Origin: Rhodospirillaceae bacterium
Lineage (GTDB): Bacteria; Pseudomonadota; Alphaproteobacteria; Rhodospirillales; Rhodospirillaceae
Length of the DNA stretch: 41,373 bases
Assembly (NCBI GenBank): GCA_020852595.1
Contig: JADZAK010000100.1
Coordinates: 1-41,373, forward strand
Reading direction: 5' to 3'
Below the pieces are notes generated by a model. The model made no database searches and had not been told where the DNA came from. It saw only the letters and a list, made by a program, of their open reading frames with translations. Below are positions 9,593 through 17,359 of this stretch, piece after piece (the first letter of the stretch is position 1; the number at the start of each line of letters is the position of its first letter). The position numbers and the translations under genes were made by a program.

Positions 9593-9802
9593 TTACTCCA
9601 GCCGGGGCGGCAGGGTGCCGTAGCCGCAGTCGCAAGTGTCGGAGGGTTTGGAGAGGCGCGCCACGAGCGGGGAGCCTTTGACGCGCGGGTCGCTGGGTTC
9701 CCAGCGGAACTCGGCGTCGCACTTGCCGCAGGTCTGCTTCGGCGGCAACTGCGGCGACGCGCCAGATGTTTTCCCAGGTGTCTTTGGTGAATTCAGTGCC
9801 AC
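9593..9802 (-). CDS. small CxxC/CxC protein of unknown function
   Basis: The 69-residue product has Cys25-x2-Cys28 (QTCGKCDAEF) and Cys57-x-Cys59 (DTCDCGYG). This pattern suggests one zinc knuckle or ribbon, with a Pro/Ser-rich N-terminus and no signal peptide. The start is GTG 9802 with GGGG upstream, divergent from the gene at 9879. The reading is tentative because the gene is short, but the cysteine pairs and C-terminal PPRLE look like protein rather than noise. No function is recognised. Confidence 0.5.
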   Translation of the reverse strand: MALNSPKTPGKTSGASPQLPPKQTCGKCDAEFRWEPSDPRVKGSPLVARLSKPSDTCDCGYGTLPPRLE

Positions 9803-9878
9803 GGGATCGCCCCCTCGCGAAATCCTTGATCGCGTCCTATCTTACGCGAAGTTGGTCCTTTTGGCGCGGTTCTCGTTG

Positions 9879-10289
9879 ATGATCGATATCGTGGACTTCT
9901 TTGGCGGCTCGAAGCGGCGCTCGGCGCTGCAGTTGTTCGACCGCACGCTCTCGGCCCTGGAAGTGAACCCGGCCTATGTCGACGACGGCATGCGCTTCGC
10001 GATCTTCCGCTGGGCACGGGCCGCGGCCGAGAACACCATGTCGGAGAACGGCGTGATCGACGGGCTGATGCGCGAGGCCGCCACGCTGATTTCCTTCTGC
10101 GTGCTGGGACCGGCGGAGACGGAAGCCGAGTGGGGCCCGGCGGTGCGCCAGGAACGCGAGGCGCGCTTCACCGCCGTGATCGAAACCAGTAACGACGAGA
10201 GCTTCGACGTCAAGGTGATCAAGCTGGTGCTGGCCAAAGGGATCGCGGCGCCCGACGTGCTCGAACGCGTCAGCCTGGAACAGGACTAG
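9879..10289 (+). CDS. hypothetical protein, 136 residues
   Basis: I do not recognise this gene. The product starting at ATG 9879 (MIDIVDFF) is soluble, charged and mostly helical in appearance, with no transmembrane segment or cofactor motif. The open frame continues upstream to 9636, but that part is antisense to the 69-residue gene and low in complexity, so I exclude it. TTG 9876 or 9852 are alternative starts, and no strong ribosome-binding site is visible. Its stop codon overlaps the stop of the convergent gene at 10286 by four bases (CTAG). Confidence 0.6.
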   Translation: MIDIVDFFGGSKRRSALQLFDRTLSALEVNPAYVDDGMRFAIFRWARAAAENTMSENGVIDGLMREAATLISFCVLGPAETEAEWGPAVRQEREARFTAVIETSNDESFDVKVIKLVLAKGIAAPDVLERVSLEQD

Positions 10290-10939
10290 GCGCGTTCGAC
10301 CAGCTTGGCCTTCCGGCCGAAGGCGAGCGCGCGGCATTCGACCGCCATGTCGCCGTCCTTGCCCTGCTTGGGCATGCCCATCACCACCGAGGGCGTTTCG
10401 GAGTAGAGGCGATAAACGATCTGCGGCAGCCACACATCCTGGGTCGGCGGCTTCTGGCCGGCCCGCTCGTAGTCCTCGCGGCGCGTGAAAAAGTGCGCCT
10501 GCCCGCCGCCGGCGGAGGGCTTGCCGATGATGACCGCCAGCGGAAAGCCCGGGTGATCGAGATATTCCGCGCCGGCGCGGATGGCGATGCCGCCGTCGCC
10601 CGCCTTGCGCTGGATGGAAATCACGCGCGGCATCGTGCCCATCCCGGCTTCGTCCGTGAACTTCTCGCGCACGGCCGCGGCCGCGATCCAGCGCACGTTT
10701 TCGCGGAAGTATCCTTTTGATTGCGGCTTATTGAAATAACGCCACAGAAAGTCGTAGGCGACGGTCCGGCGCTGTTCGGCGTCCTCGGGGTCGAGCGCGG
10801 CGTATTTTTGCGCGGGCAGGAGGAAGTGATCGGCGGCGTAGTCGAAATCCTCGGGCGACAGATAAGTGAAGCCAAAGCCTTCACCCGGCTGCACTTCCAC
10901 CAGGATCACATCCGGGTGACGACGCGCTGTATCGGCCAC
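10286..10939 (-). CDS. hypothetical protein, 217 residues
   Basis: The function is not recognised. The product starts VADTARRHPDVILVEV and contains aromatic-rich segments (TYLSPEDFDYAADHF, YDFLWRYFNK) and a mid-part that reads like an alpha/beta fold (FPLAVIIGKPSAGGG). It has no signal peptide and no membrane span. I choose GTG 10939, with AAGGGG about eight bases upstream, rather than the upstream extension to 11032, whose composition differs. It converges on the 136-residue gene and diverges from the gene at 11073; the 133-base region between holds a palindromic operator candidate. Confidence 0.65.
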   Translation of the reverse strand: MADTARRHPDVILVEVQPGEGFGFTYLSPEDFDYAADHFLLPAQKYAALDPEDAEQRRTVAYDFLWRYFNKPQSKGYFRENVRWIAAAAVREKFTDEAGMGTMPRVISIQRKAGDGGIAIRAGAEYLDHPGFPLAVIIGKPSAGGGQAHFFTRREDYERAGQKPPTQDVWLPQIVYRLYSETPSVVMGMPKQGKDGDMAVECRALAFGRKAKLVERA

Positions 10940-10968
10940 TTTTCGATCCCCTTTTCGACGCGCGGACA

Positions 10969-11010
10969 ATTGGTTGCGCCGCTTTTGCCATACGGAAACC
11001 CGCAGCCAAT
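10969..11010. repeat. inverted repeat in divergent promoter region
   Basis: ATTGGTTGCG (10969-10978) and CGCAGCCAAT (11001-11010) are inverted with 9 of 10 positions matching and 22 bases between. The arms sit just upstream of the GTG at 10939, where the promoter of the 217-residue gene should be. They could be paired half-sites for a regulator, or a chance repeat in GC-rich DNA. Confidence 0.3.
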
Positions 11011-11048
11011 CGCAACCCGGCGCGCCTATCAAGCGTTACTGATGCAAG

Positions 11049-11070
11049 TATAACACAACATGTGGTGTTA
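11049..11070 (+). promoter_or_regulatory. palindromic operator overlapping -10 of gene 11073
   Basis: TATAAC (11049-11054) is a good -10 hexamer. Overlapping it is a 20-base palindrome at 11051-11070 with arms TAACAC and GTGTTA around ACATGT, where 18 of 20 positions are symmetric. It ends two bases before ATG 11073, leaving no Shine-Dalgarno. A transcript starting about 7 bases past the -10 would be nearly leaderless. This geometry suggests a dimeric repressor controlling a leaderless gene. No -35 match is obvious. Confidence 0.5.
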
Positions 11071-11072
11071 CA

Positions 11073-11705
11073 ATGTCTATTGGTGCAACCGCAGTTAAGC
11101 CCTCGGTCGAAGCGAGAGCCGCCGTCGAGCGTTTCCTGAAAGATATGGCTGCGGCCGCCAAGAAAACCTTCCCGGCCTGGCAGAAGAAACTCATCGAAGG
11201 TTTCGACGAATGCGTGCTGCCTTATGACGTGCAGCATGCCTTGATCGATGCTCATCCGATCGACGACTACTACTACGCCGGCGTGGTCGCGCTGGAAGCG
11301 GCAAAGATCCGCCGCCTGTTCGCCCCCGACGAGGCCAGCGAACTCCTCAGCCTGATCGGCGAGAGGGTCGACGCAACCGCCGACCGCAAGGACCGCCTGG
11401 TTTCCGACATGGTGTTCTTCATCATCGGCCGCGTCGAGAACGCGGCGAACGTCGATACGCAGAAGACGCCGCATGACGAGGTGGTGAAAGCGCTGCTGCA
11501 AAAATTGGGCGTCGACCGCGCAGAAGAGACCGTGCACCTGATGCGCGCCATCCTGTTCCGCCACGAACTCGGCGAACCCCTGGCCATGGGTGTGCCGCAA
11601 TGGTGGCAGCTGTTCCGGACCAAGTATGCGCTGGCCGAAAAACACGAAGAGATGTGGACGTCTTCGCCAGCGCCGTCATCCCGGCGGGCAACCGCCATCG
11701 TTTAG
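11073..11705 (+). CDS. hypothetical protein, 210 residues
   Basis: No family is recognised. The protein is predicted soluble and largely helical, with an acidic central part (HPIDDYYYAG, RLFAPDEASELL) and repeated amphipathic helices. No signal peptide, membrane span or catalytic motif is visible. ATG 11073 follows the palindrome at 11051-11070 with no ribosome-binding site, so translation may be leaderless. Upstream is the divergent 217-residue gene, and 63 bases downstream begins the pseudouridine synthase. Confidence 0.7.
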   Translation: MSIGATAVKPSVEARAAVERFLKDMAAAAKKTFPAWQKKLIEGFDECVLPYDVQHALIDAHPIDDYYYAGVVALEAAKIRRLFAPDEASELLSLIGERVDATADRKDRLVSDMVFFIIGRVENAANVDTQKTPHDEVVKALLQKLGVDRAEETVHLMRAILFRHELGEPLAMGVPQWWQLFRTKYALAEKHEEMWTSSPAPSSRRATAIV

Positions 11706-11768
11706 ATCGCTGCGGACGCGCGCGGCCGATCGGGGTAGAGTGCGCTTCGCATTCATCCCGACGCCCCG

Positions 11769-12722
11769 ATGTCCATTTCCAAAAAGACCGTCACCGTTCC
11801 CGCCGATGCCGCCGGCGCGCGCCTCGATAAGTGGCTCGCGGGCGCGCTGCCCGAGCTCTCCCGTTCACGCCTGAAGGCGTTGATCGAAGAAGGCGCCGTG
11901 AGTGCCGGGACCGGGGTGCTGCGCGATCCGGCGCAAAAGGTGCAGGCGGGCCAGGCGATCCGTGTCGCGGTCCCGGAGCCGGTGGCCGCCCTGCCCGAGG
12001 CGCAGGAAATGGACCTCGCGGTCGTTTACGAGGACAAGCACCTCATCGTCGTCGACAAGCCCGCGGGTCTCGTCGTGCACCCGGCCGCCGGCAACCTCGA
12101 TCATACATTGGTGAACGCGCTGCTGGCCCACTGCGGACCGTCGCTCGCGGGGATTGGAGGCGTCAAGCGTCCGGGCATCGTGCACCGGATCGACAAGGAT
12201 ACGAGCGGGCTCCTGGTCGTCGCCAAGGACGAACGCACCCACGTCGGCCTCACCGAACAGTTTTCGGCGCACAGCGTGGAGCGCCGCTACGACGCCCTGG
12301 TGTGGGGCGTGCCGCGGCCGGCGGACGGCGTCATCACCGGCAACATCGGCCGCAGTCCGCACAACCGCAAGAAGATGGCGGTGGTGCGCCGCGGGGGCAA
12401 AACGGCGGAGACCGCCTACGAGACCGTCGCCGCCTTCAGCACCGTCGCCGCGCATGTGCAGTGCCGCCTCAAAACCGGGCGCACGCATCAGATCCGCGTC
12501 CATATGACGAGCAAGGGCCATCCGCTGATCGGCGATCCGGTTTATGGCCGCGGCCGGAATGTCGGCCTCGCGCCGCAAGAGGTGCGCGACTTCGCCCGCC
12601 AGGCGCTGCACGCCTCGACGCTGGGGTTCATTCATCCCATCACGGGGAAAGAGCTGAGCTTCGAGAGCGAACTGCCCGACGACATGTCCGCGCTCATGGA
12701 AGCGTTAGACGGCTTTCGTTAG
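11769..12722 (+). CDS. rluD: RluA-family (RluD-like) rRNA pseudouridine synthase
   Basis: The enzyme converts uridine to pseudouridine, in RluD's case in helix 69 of 23S rRNA. The N-terminal part (about 15-75) is an S4 RNA-binding domain (ARLDKWLAGALPELSRSRLKALI). The catalytic domain contains HRIDKDTSGLLVVAKD near residue 140 with the essential Asp, followed by TGRTHQIRVHM near 238. The 317 residues fit RluD better than the shorter RluA or RluC types, but substrate sites cannot be fixed from motifs. ATG 11769 has only a weak ribosome-binding site. The 3' end overlaps the convergent gene at 12705 by 18 bases. Confidence 0.9.
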   Translation: MSISKKTVTVPADAAGARLDKWLAGALPELSRSRLKALIEEGAVSAGTGVLRDPAQKVQAGQAIRVAVPEPVAALPEAQEMDLAVVYEDKHLIVVDKPAGLVVHPAAGNLDHTLVNALLAHCGPSLAGIGGVKRPGIVHRIDKDTSGLLVVAKDERTHVGLTEQFSAHSVERRYDALVWGVPRPADGVITGNIGRSPHNRKKMAVVRRGGKTAETAYETVAAFSTVAAHVQCRLKTGRTHQIRVHMTSKGHPLIGDPVYGRGRNVGLAPQEVRDFARQALHASTLGFIHPITGKELSFESELPDDMSALMEALDGFR

Positions 12723-13211
12723 GCCGTTGGTCAGACTGTCGGGCGGACCCGCCGGCAGGTCACCGGGTTTCCTTTCGGGCTCGTACACGGACTCGACGTC
12801 CGGGCCCCATTTCTGAACCAGTTCCTTCTGCTGATCGCGCATCGCCGCGATGCGCCGCCCCGCCGTCATGGCCATGAAGGTGCTGACCACGGACGGGGTC
12901 GTCGAATAGATGGCCCAGCCGAACATCGCCGCGCCGTAGAAAGACATCCAGGCGAATACGTTCGTGATGATGCCGACGGCGTTCTGAACCGTGTGTCCGT
13001 CAAACCAGAGGTCCGCCAGGAACGGCGCGCAGCCGGCGAGATTCATCGCGCCGACGGTGAGCCCGCCGTAGAAACCCTTGCGGCGCTCCAGCAGAAACGC
13101 GACGCCCGTCGGCAGCAGCGCGACGGCGAGCACGACGATCGTCGGCACGATCATCAGGCCGATCGGAACCGCGATAAGAGCGTAGAGGAAAAAGTTGCTG
13201 CGTTTTTTCAT
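12705..13211 (-). CDS. three-span membrane protein coupled to pseudokinase
   Basis: This 168-residue protein has a basic N-terminus (MKKR) and three hydrophobic segments at about 7-41, 46-70 and 78-102. A soluble, charged tail of about 65 residues (AGRRIAAMRDQQKELVQKWG onward) is probably cytoplasmic by the positive-inside rule. I recognise no family. Its GGATC ribosome-binding site overlaps the TGA of the upstream pseudokinase gene with five bases between the genes, so the two are translationally coupled and probably act together at the inner membrane. The 3' end overlaps the convergent pseudouridine synthase gene. Confidence 0.75.
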   Translation of the reverse strand: MKKRSNFFLYALIAVPIGLMIVPTIVVLAVALLPTGVAFLLERRKGFYGGLTVGAMNLAGCAPFLADLWFDGHTVQNAVGIITNVFAWMSFYGAAMFGWAIYSTTPSVVSTFMAMTAGRRIAAMRDQQKELVQKWGPDVESVYEPERKPGDLPAGPPDSLTNGLTKAV

Positions 13212-13216
13212 GATCC

Positions 13217-15328
13217 TCAGAACAACTTTCCGAGCATGATGAAAAGATACGTGACGAACATGATGAAGCCCGCGCCCGCGGCGCCGGCCTGACGGCCGGT
13301 CAGGATCGCCGACTCCTGGCGGTCGACCTGGCCGTGCTCGAGGTCGTAGACCAGCTTTTCAGCCGCGGCGTATTCGGCCTTGGCCCACGAGAAACCTTCG
13401 CCGTCCTTCTGGCGTTCTTCGGGGTTGTCGAGGTAGTTGAACATCTCCGCGAGGTTGCCCTTGCGGATGAGCTTCGGCAGTTCCTTCTCGATTTCCTTGC
13501 GTTTAACCCGGTTCTGGTAGCTGTTCACCACCGGCCCCATCAGGCCGCCCACCCATTGGGCGAGACCGTAGAGCGCCTCGGGGCCGAGACGCCACTGCAC
13601 GATGGCGAGCACCGAGAGCATGCCGATGGTGGCGCGGTCCGGGCGCTGGTCGTTCATGGAATCGATCTGGCTGCCGGTACCCTTGGCGTAGCGGGCGCGC
13701 AGGAAGGCCGCGATATGGCGGTCCACCGGCCACACCTTGATGTTGGCGGTTTTTGCCACGACATCGAGCGCCGGCAGAACTCCCTTCACTTCCATCACAT
13801 ACTGATCGGCGATCAGCGGGCTCATGCACGGCTGCCACTCGTTCAGTTCGTAAACGCAGCGTTCGATGCCGCCGCCGGAGTTCTGGTCCTTGAGGTAGTT
13901 GCGCAGTTCGCGGAACACGCCCTCGTATTGCTGATTCTCGGCGATGAACTTGGTTTGGGCGATGATCCAATAGCGCCACAGTTCGCGCGTGATGAAATCG
14001 GTGAAGGCCTGCAATTTTTGCTTACGCAGCATCGCCACCGCCAACGACGAGCCGAAGCCCTCGATGAACAGACGGAAGTCGCGATAGCGGATCGGCGCAC
14101 GCGGATCGAGCAGCATGAGCACGCGGGCGATGATGATGTCGTCCGCCTCGCCCTTGCCGAGCGCGGCGCCGGTGCCCTTGATGGCGCTGGCGATACTGTC
14201 GGCAAGATCGTTGAGTTCAAGGCCGCGGCGGATCCACACCTCGAGCGTGCCGTCGCTGATGATCGACAGCGCCTTGTCCCAGTTGTTGTACATCGCGTAC
14301 GACAAGGGACGGATGGAGTGGAATTCCATCTCGGCGAACCGCAAGGGGCGCTGCGACTGGGGTTCCGACCTCGCCTGGATGGGCGTAAGACGCTTGCCGT
14401 TCAGCCACAGATCGATGTTGTTCGGCAGCCAGCGCTGCTCGGCGTCGTCGGTGAGCATGCCGCGCAGGCATTCGATCAGCGCCATGGGCACGCGTTCGTC
14501 GCCGACGAGAGTCGCGTAGGATCCGATCTGGATCTTGCGGCGGATGAGTTCCCAATCGGGGACGCCCGCAACCGGATTTCGCCCCAGCGCGATCATGAGG
14601 ACCGAGGCGCCGAAGGCATACATGTCGTCGGCATAGGTGCCCGCGCCGCGGCCCGAAGGCTGCGCCATGCCCGATTCAATCGTCTCAAGCAGGACAGGCT
14701 GATCGTGCGCGGGCACGGAGGTCACGCAGTCGCCGAGCACGATCTTCGTTTTCTGCTCGTCGATGTAATAGAGATTGTCGGGCCGGATCGCGCGGTGCGT
14801 AACGCCCTTCAAACCAAGCTCGATCAAACCTTCGGCGATCGGCTTGATGACCGTGCGCGCGAAGACGTGGTCGGGAATGCGCTTCATCGATCCGAAATGC
14901 GCGTCCATCACCTTGCCGCCGAGCGGACGGTGATAAATCACGATCACGCATTTGCGTTCGAGGAGCGGCCACTCGGCGACGCCCCAATCGACCATGTGAA
15001 GCACGGCGGGAATTTCGAGCCCCTTGAGGGTGCGCATGACCGACACGCGCGCGGGCATATCGGGGCGGCACACGAGCGCATACAGGGGGCGCCCTTCCTG
15101 TTTGCGGTCGGCCACTTCGTAGGCGAGCGCGTTCGGCATATCGAGACTGGGCAGCGGGCGGTCGCAGAAGATCGTGAAGCGATCACGAACGATGATGTAG
15201 CTGCCGCTTGGAGACGAGGGTGCGCCCACCGTCTCCGGGCTTGGAGGCGGCGGCGTCGGGGCCGCTGCTGGCGCGGCCGGGGGCGCCTTTTCTGGCGCCG
15301 GTTTGAGATCCGCAGCCGCTTCGGCCAT
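13217..15328 (-). CDS. tail-anchored degenerate protein kinase (pseudokinase)
   Basis: The 703-residue protein starts with a Pro/Ala-rich stretch (1-42), then a region resembling a Ser/Thr kinase fold (about 43-310). The catalytic loop reads His178-Arg-Ala-Ile-Arg-Pro-Asp-Asn185, so the HRD aspartate is Ala180 and the loop lysine is Arg182. The DFG site reads LGD (198-200). The F-helix Asp (ADDMYAFG near 235) and a subdomain-XI-like Arg (QRW near 299) remain. I infer a pseudokinase. A long helical region of unknown fold (about 320-680) leads to one C-terminal membrane span (about 684-702), consistent with tail anchoring. ATG 15328 follows AGGATC. It is coupled to the membrane protein gene at 12705-13211. 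Confidence 0.82.
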   Translation of the reverse strand: MAEAAADLKPAPEKAPPAAPAAAPTPPPPSPETVGAPSSPSGSYIIVRDRFTIFCDRPLPSLDMPNALAYEVADRKQEGRPLYALVCRPDMPARVSVMRTLKGLEIPAVLHMVDWGVAEWPLLERKCVIVIYHRPLGGKVMDAHFGSMKRIPDHVFARTVIKPIAEGLIELGLKGVTHRAIRPDNLYYIDEQKTKIVLGDCVTSVPAHDQPVLLETIESGMAQPSGRGAGTYADDMYAFGASVLMIALGRNPVAGVPDWELIRRKIQIGSYATLVGDERVPMALIECLRGMLTDDAEQRWLPNNIDLWLNGKRLTPIQARSEPQSQRPLRFAEMEFHSIRPLSYAMYNNWDKALSIISDGTLEVWIRRGLELNDLADSIASAIKGTGAALGKGEADDIIIARVLMLLDPRAPIRYRDFRLFIEGFGSSLAVAMLRKQKLQAFTDFITRELWRYWIIAQTKFIAENQQYEGVFRELRNYLKDQNSGGGIERCVYELNEWQPCMSPLIADQYVMEVKGVLPALDVVAKTANIKVWPVDRHIAAFLRARYAKGTGSQIDSMNDQRPDRATIGMLSVLAIVQWRLGPEALYGLAQWVGGLMGPVVNSYQNRVKRKEIEKELPKLIRKGNLAEMFNYLDNPEERQKDGEGFSWAKAEYAAAEKLVYDLEHGQVDRQESAILTGRQAGAAGAGFIMFVTYLFIMLGKLF

Positions 15329-15465
15329 GATCCCGATCCTACGAATAGCGTTGGGACCGGCTTCTGCCGGCCCGAAGGGGCATCTTAAGGAAGTATTAAG
15401 AACAACACAACGCCCAAGGCAGCCAGGAAAGCGAGGGTTTTCGGGGCGTTAGGAGGCGTTTTCCC

Positions 15466-15545
15466 GGCCCTGAAAGGGGAGGGGAAAAGATGTCTCGGAT
15501 TCATTTATTCCTCTCCCTGAAAGGGGGAGGTGAGGAGGAGGTCGT
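15466..15545. repeat. two direct copies of CCCTGAAAGGGG repeat
   Basis: CCCTGAAAGGGGAGGGG (15468-15484) and CCCTGAAAGGGGGAGG (15515-15530) lie in direct orientation about 47 bases apart. The second continues into GAGGAGGTCG, like the copy at 35337-35367. The rest of the 289-base purA-pseudokinase gap (15329-15617) holds no gene, only this repeat pair and the fragment at 15590-15612. Confidence 0.6.
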
Positions 15546-15589
15546 TGTCCGTTGCGTAAAAAACGGAAAACACGCGCGCGGCGACCGTC

Positions 15590-15612
15590 AATTAAGTATA
15601 CTGTCCCCGAAA
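15590..15612. repeat. AGTATACTGTCCCCGA repeat fragment
   Basis: AATTAAGTATACTGTCCCCG followed by AA lies six bases past the purA stop. I recall this sequence as a frequent tail near REP-associated Y1 transposase genes in proteobacteria. No transposase gene is present here, so it would be a solo remnant. The identification is from memory and needs a search. Confidence 0.4.
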
Positions 15613-15617
15613 CTCCA

Positions 15618-16907
15618 TTAATCCGCGAAGGGATCGCGAACCAGGATGGTGTCTTCGCGCTGGGGGCTGGTGGACAGGAGGGCCACGGGGGCTTCGATGA
15701 GTTCTTCCACCCGGCGGATGTACTTGATGGCGTCCGCGGGCAGCTGGGCCCAGCTGCGGGCGCCCTGGGTGGAGGTCTGCCAGCCCGGCAGGGTCTCGTA
15801 GATGGGCTTCACGGCCGCCTGATCGCTCATGGAGGACGGGAGGCGGCGGATGCGCTGGCCGTTCAGCTCGTAGGCCACGCAGATCTTCAGTTCGGCCAGG
15901 GTGTCGAGCACGTCCAGCTTGGTGAAGGCGATGCCGTCGATGCCGCCGATCTTGATGGCCTGGCGGACCATGACGGCGTCGAACCAGCCGCAGCGGCGCT
16001 TACGGCCGGTGACCGTGCCGAACTCGCGGCCGCGCTCGCCGATCAGCTGGCCCACCTCGTCCGTCAGTTCGGTCGGAAACGGCCCGGAGCCGACGCGGGT
16101 GGTGTAGGCCTTGGTGATGCCGAGCACATAACCGACGCTGCCCGGGCCGATGCCCGAACCGGCGGCGGCCTGGCCCGAAACGGTGTTGGACGAGGTCACG
16201 AACGGATAGGTGCCGTGATCGACATCGAGCATGGCGCCCTGGGCGCCTTCGAACAGCACGCGGGCGCGGTTCCGGCGGGCGTCGGCCATGATCTCCCACA
16301 CCGGAACGGCGAAGGGCAGGATCTTCGGCGCGACGCCTTTCAGCTGCGCGAGCACTTCGGCGCCGTCGATCTCGGCGTGGCCCACGCCGCGCAGGAGCGC
16401 GTTGTGGTGGACCAGGAGGCGCTCGACCTTGGCCGCGAGGGCCGGAGGATCGGCGAGGTCGCAGACCCGAATGGCGCGGCGCGCGGTTTTGTCTTCGTAG
16501 GCCGGGCCGATGCCCCTGCCCGTCGTGCCGATCTGCGTGGCGCCGGCGGCGGCTTCGCGCGCCTGGTCGAGGGTCCGGTGGAGCGGCAGGATGAGCACGG
16601 CATTGTCGGCGAGCTTGAGCACGTCGGGCGTGATCTTAAGACCCTGTTCGCCGACGCGCCTGATCTCGTCGAGGAAGGCCCAGGGATCGACGACCACGCC
16701 GTTACCGATAATGGACGGCTTGCCGCGCACGACCCCCGACGGAAGCAGGGAAAGCTTGTAGGTGGTGTCGCCGATGACGAGGGTATGGCCGGCGTTGTGG
16801 CCGCCCTGGAAGCGCACGACCATATCGGCGCGTTCCGACAGCCAGTCGACGATCTTGCCTTTGCCTTCGTCGCCCCACTGAGAGCCGACAACCGCGACGT
16901 TACCCAT
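15618..16907 (-). CDS. purA: adenylosuccinate synthetase
   Basis: PurA joins IMP and aspartate using GTP to give adenylosuccinate, the first committed step to AMP. The P-loop [11 protein letters not shown] is at residues 8-18 with the catalytic Asp13. GGHNAGHT follows near 38-45 and [13 protein letters not shown] near 129. At 429 residues the protein is full length. ATG 16907 is certain from the N-terminal motif. It lies downstream of a small membrane protein and serA on the same strand, with a GC-rich hairpin in its leader. Confidence 0.97.
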   Translation of the reverse strand: MGNVAVVGSQWGDEGKGKIVDWLSERADMVVRFQGGHNAGHTLVIGDTTYKLSLLPSGVVRGKPSIIGNGVVVDPWAFLDEIRRVGEQGLKITPDVLKLADNAVLILPLHRTLDQAREAAAGATQIGTTGRGIGPAYEDKTARRAIRVCDLADPPALAAKVERLLVHHNALLRGVGHAEIDGAEVLAQLKGVAPKILPFAVPVWEIMADARRNRARVLFEGAQGAMLDVDHGTYPFVTSSNTVSGQAAAGSGIGPGSVGYVLGITKAYTTRVGSGPFPTELTDEVGQLIGERGREFGTVTGRKRRCGWFDAVMVRQAIKIGGIDGIAFTKLDVLDTLAELKICVAYELNGQRIRRLPSSMSDQAAVKPIYETLPGWQTSTQGARSWAQLPADAIKYIRRVEELIEAPVALLSTSPQREDTILVRDPFAD

Positions 16908-16954
16908 TCGATTTCTCGCTCAATTCCAAAGCCTAGAACCCGCAGCCGAACCGT

Positions 16955-16985
16955 GCGGACGGGCGGTTATACGCGGCCCGTCCGC
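16955..16985 (-). other. hairpin in purA leader
   Basis: GCGGACGGG (16955-16963) and CCCGTCCGC (16977-16985) form a perfect 9-bp stem with a 13-base loop, about 50 bases before the purA start and just after the small membrane gene. No T-run follows on the minus strand, so it may be a weak terminator, an attenuator or an mRNA-stabilising structure. Confidence 0.45.
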
Positions 16986-16999
16986 CGAGGCCAAGGAAG

Positions 17000-17305
17000 C
17001 TATTTATACGCACCCCGGCGGGGCTGCTCTGCGAATTTCGCGCGCAGTTTCTCCTCGGCTTTCCGGGCGTAATAGCGCACCAGCGGGAAGCCCATGAGGC
17101 CCAGGAGGCTTGCCGGGAGGAAGGCGTACAGGAGGGCCGCCTCAAGCTGGTCCATCCCATGCAGGTAGTATTCGTAAATGCCCCGGCAGATGGAGATGCC
17201 GATGAAGGCCCAGACCACGCCGTTGCGCATGCGCGCGTTCAGCTCGATCTGCTGGAGTTCCAGTTGGAAAAGCTCTTCCCGGAGGGCGGGCGACGGCGTG
17301 ACCAT
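17000..17305 (-). CDS. small two-span membrane protein
   Basis: The 101-residue product has a short amphipathic N-terminus (ALREELFQLELQQIELNAR), then hydrophobic stretches at about 30-48 (VVWAFIGISICRGIYEYYL) and 55-78 (AALLYAFLPASLLGLMGFPLV). The tail is basic (YYARKAEEKLRAKFAEQPRRG). I recognise no family. ATG 17305 is the only good start. It lies between serA and purA on the same strand and could be co-transcribed with purA. Confidence 0.68.
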   Translation of the reverse strand: MVTPSPALREELFQLELQQIELNARMRNGVVWAFIGISICRGIYEYYLHGMDQLEAALLYAFLPASLLGLMGFPLVRYYARKAEEKLRAKFAEQPRRGAYK

Positions 17306-17359
17306 GAGAAAAGTCTAGCACGCCGCCCGACACCAAAAGGAAGACCTAAATTGCGTGCC

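Noticed and set aside
13217-15328. Annotation as an active Ser/Thr kinase
   Set aside because: The HRD aspartate is Ala and the DFG site reads LGD, so phosphotransfer by the usual mechanism is unlikely.
13334-15388. 684-codon plus-strand frame opposite the pseudokinase
   Set aside because: Its composition (His, Arg, Asp, Val) is that of a mirror frame. The minus-strand frame has domain-like order, a membrane span and a coupled partner.
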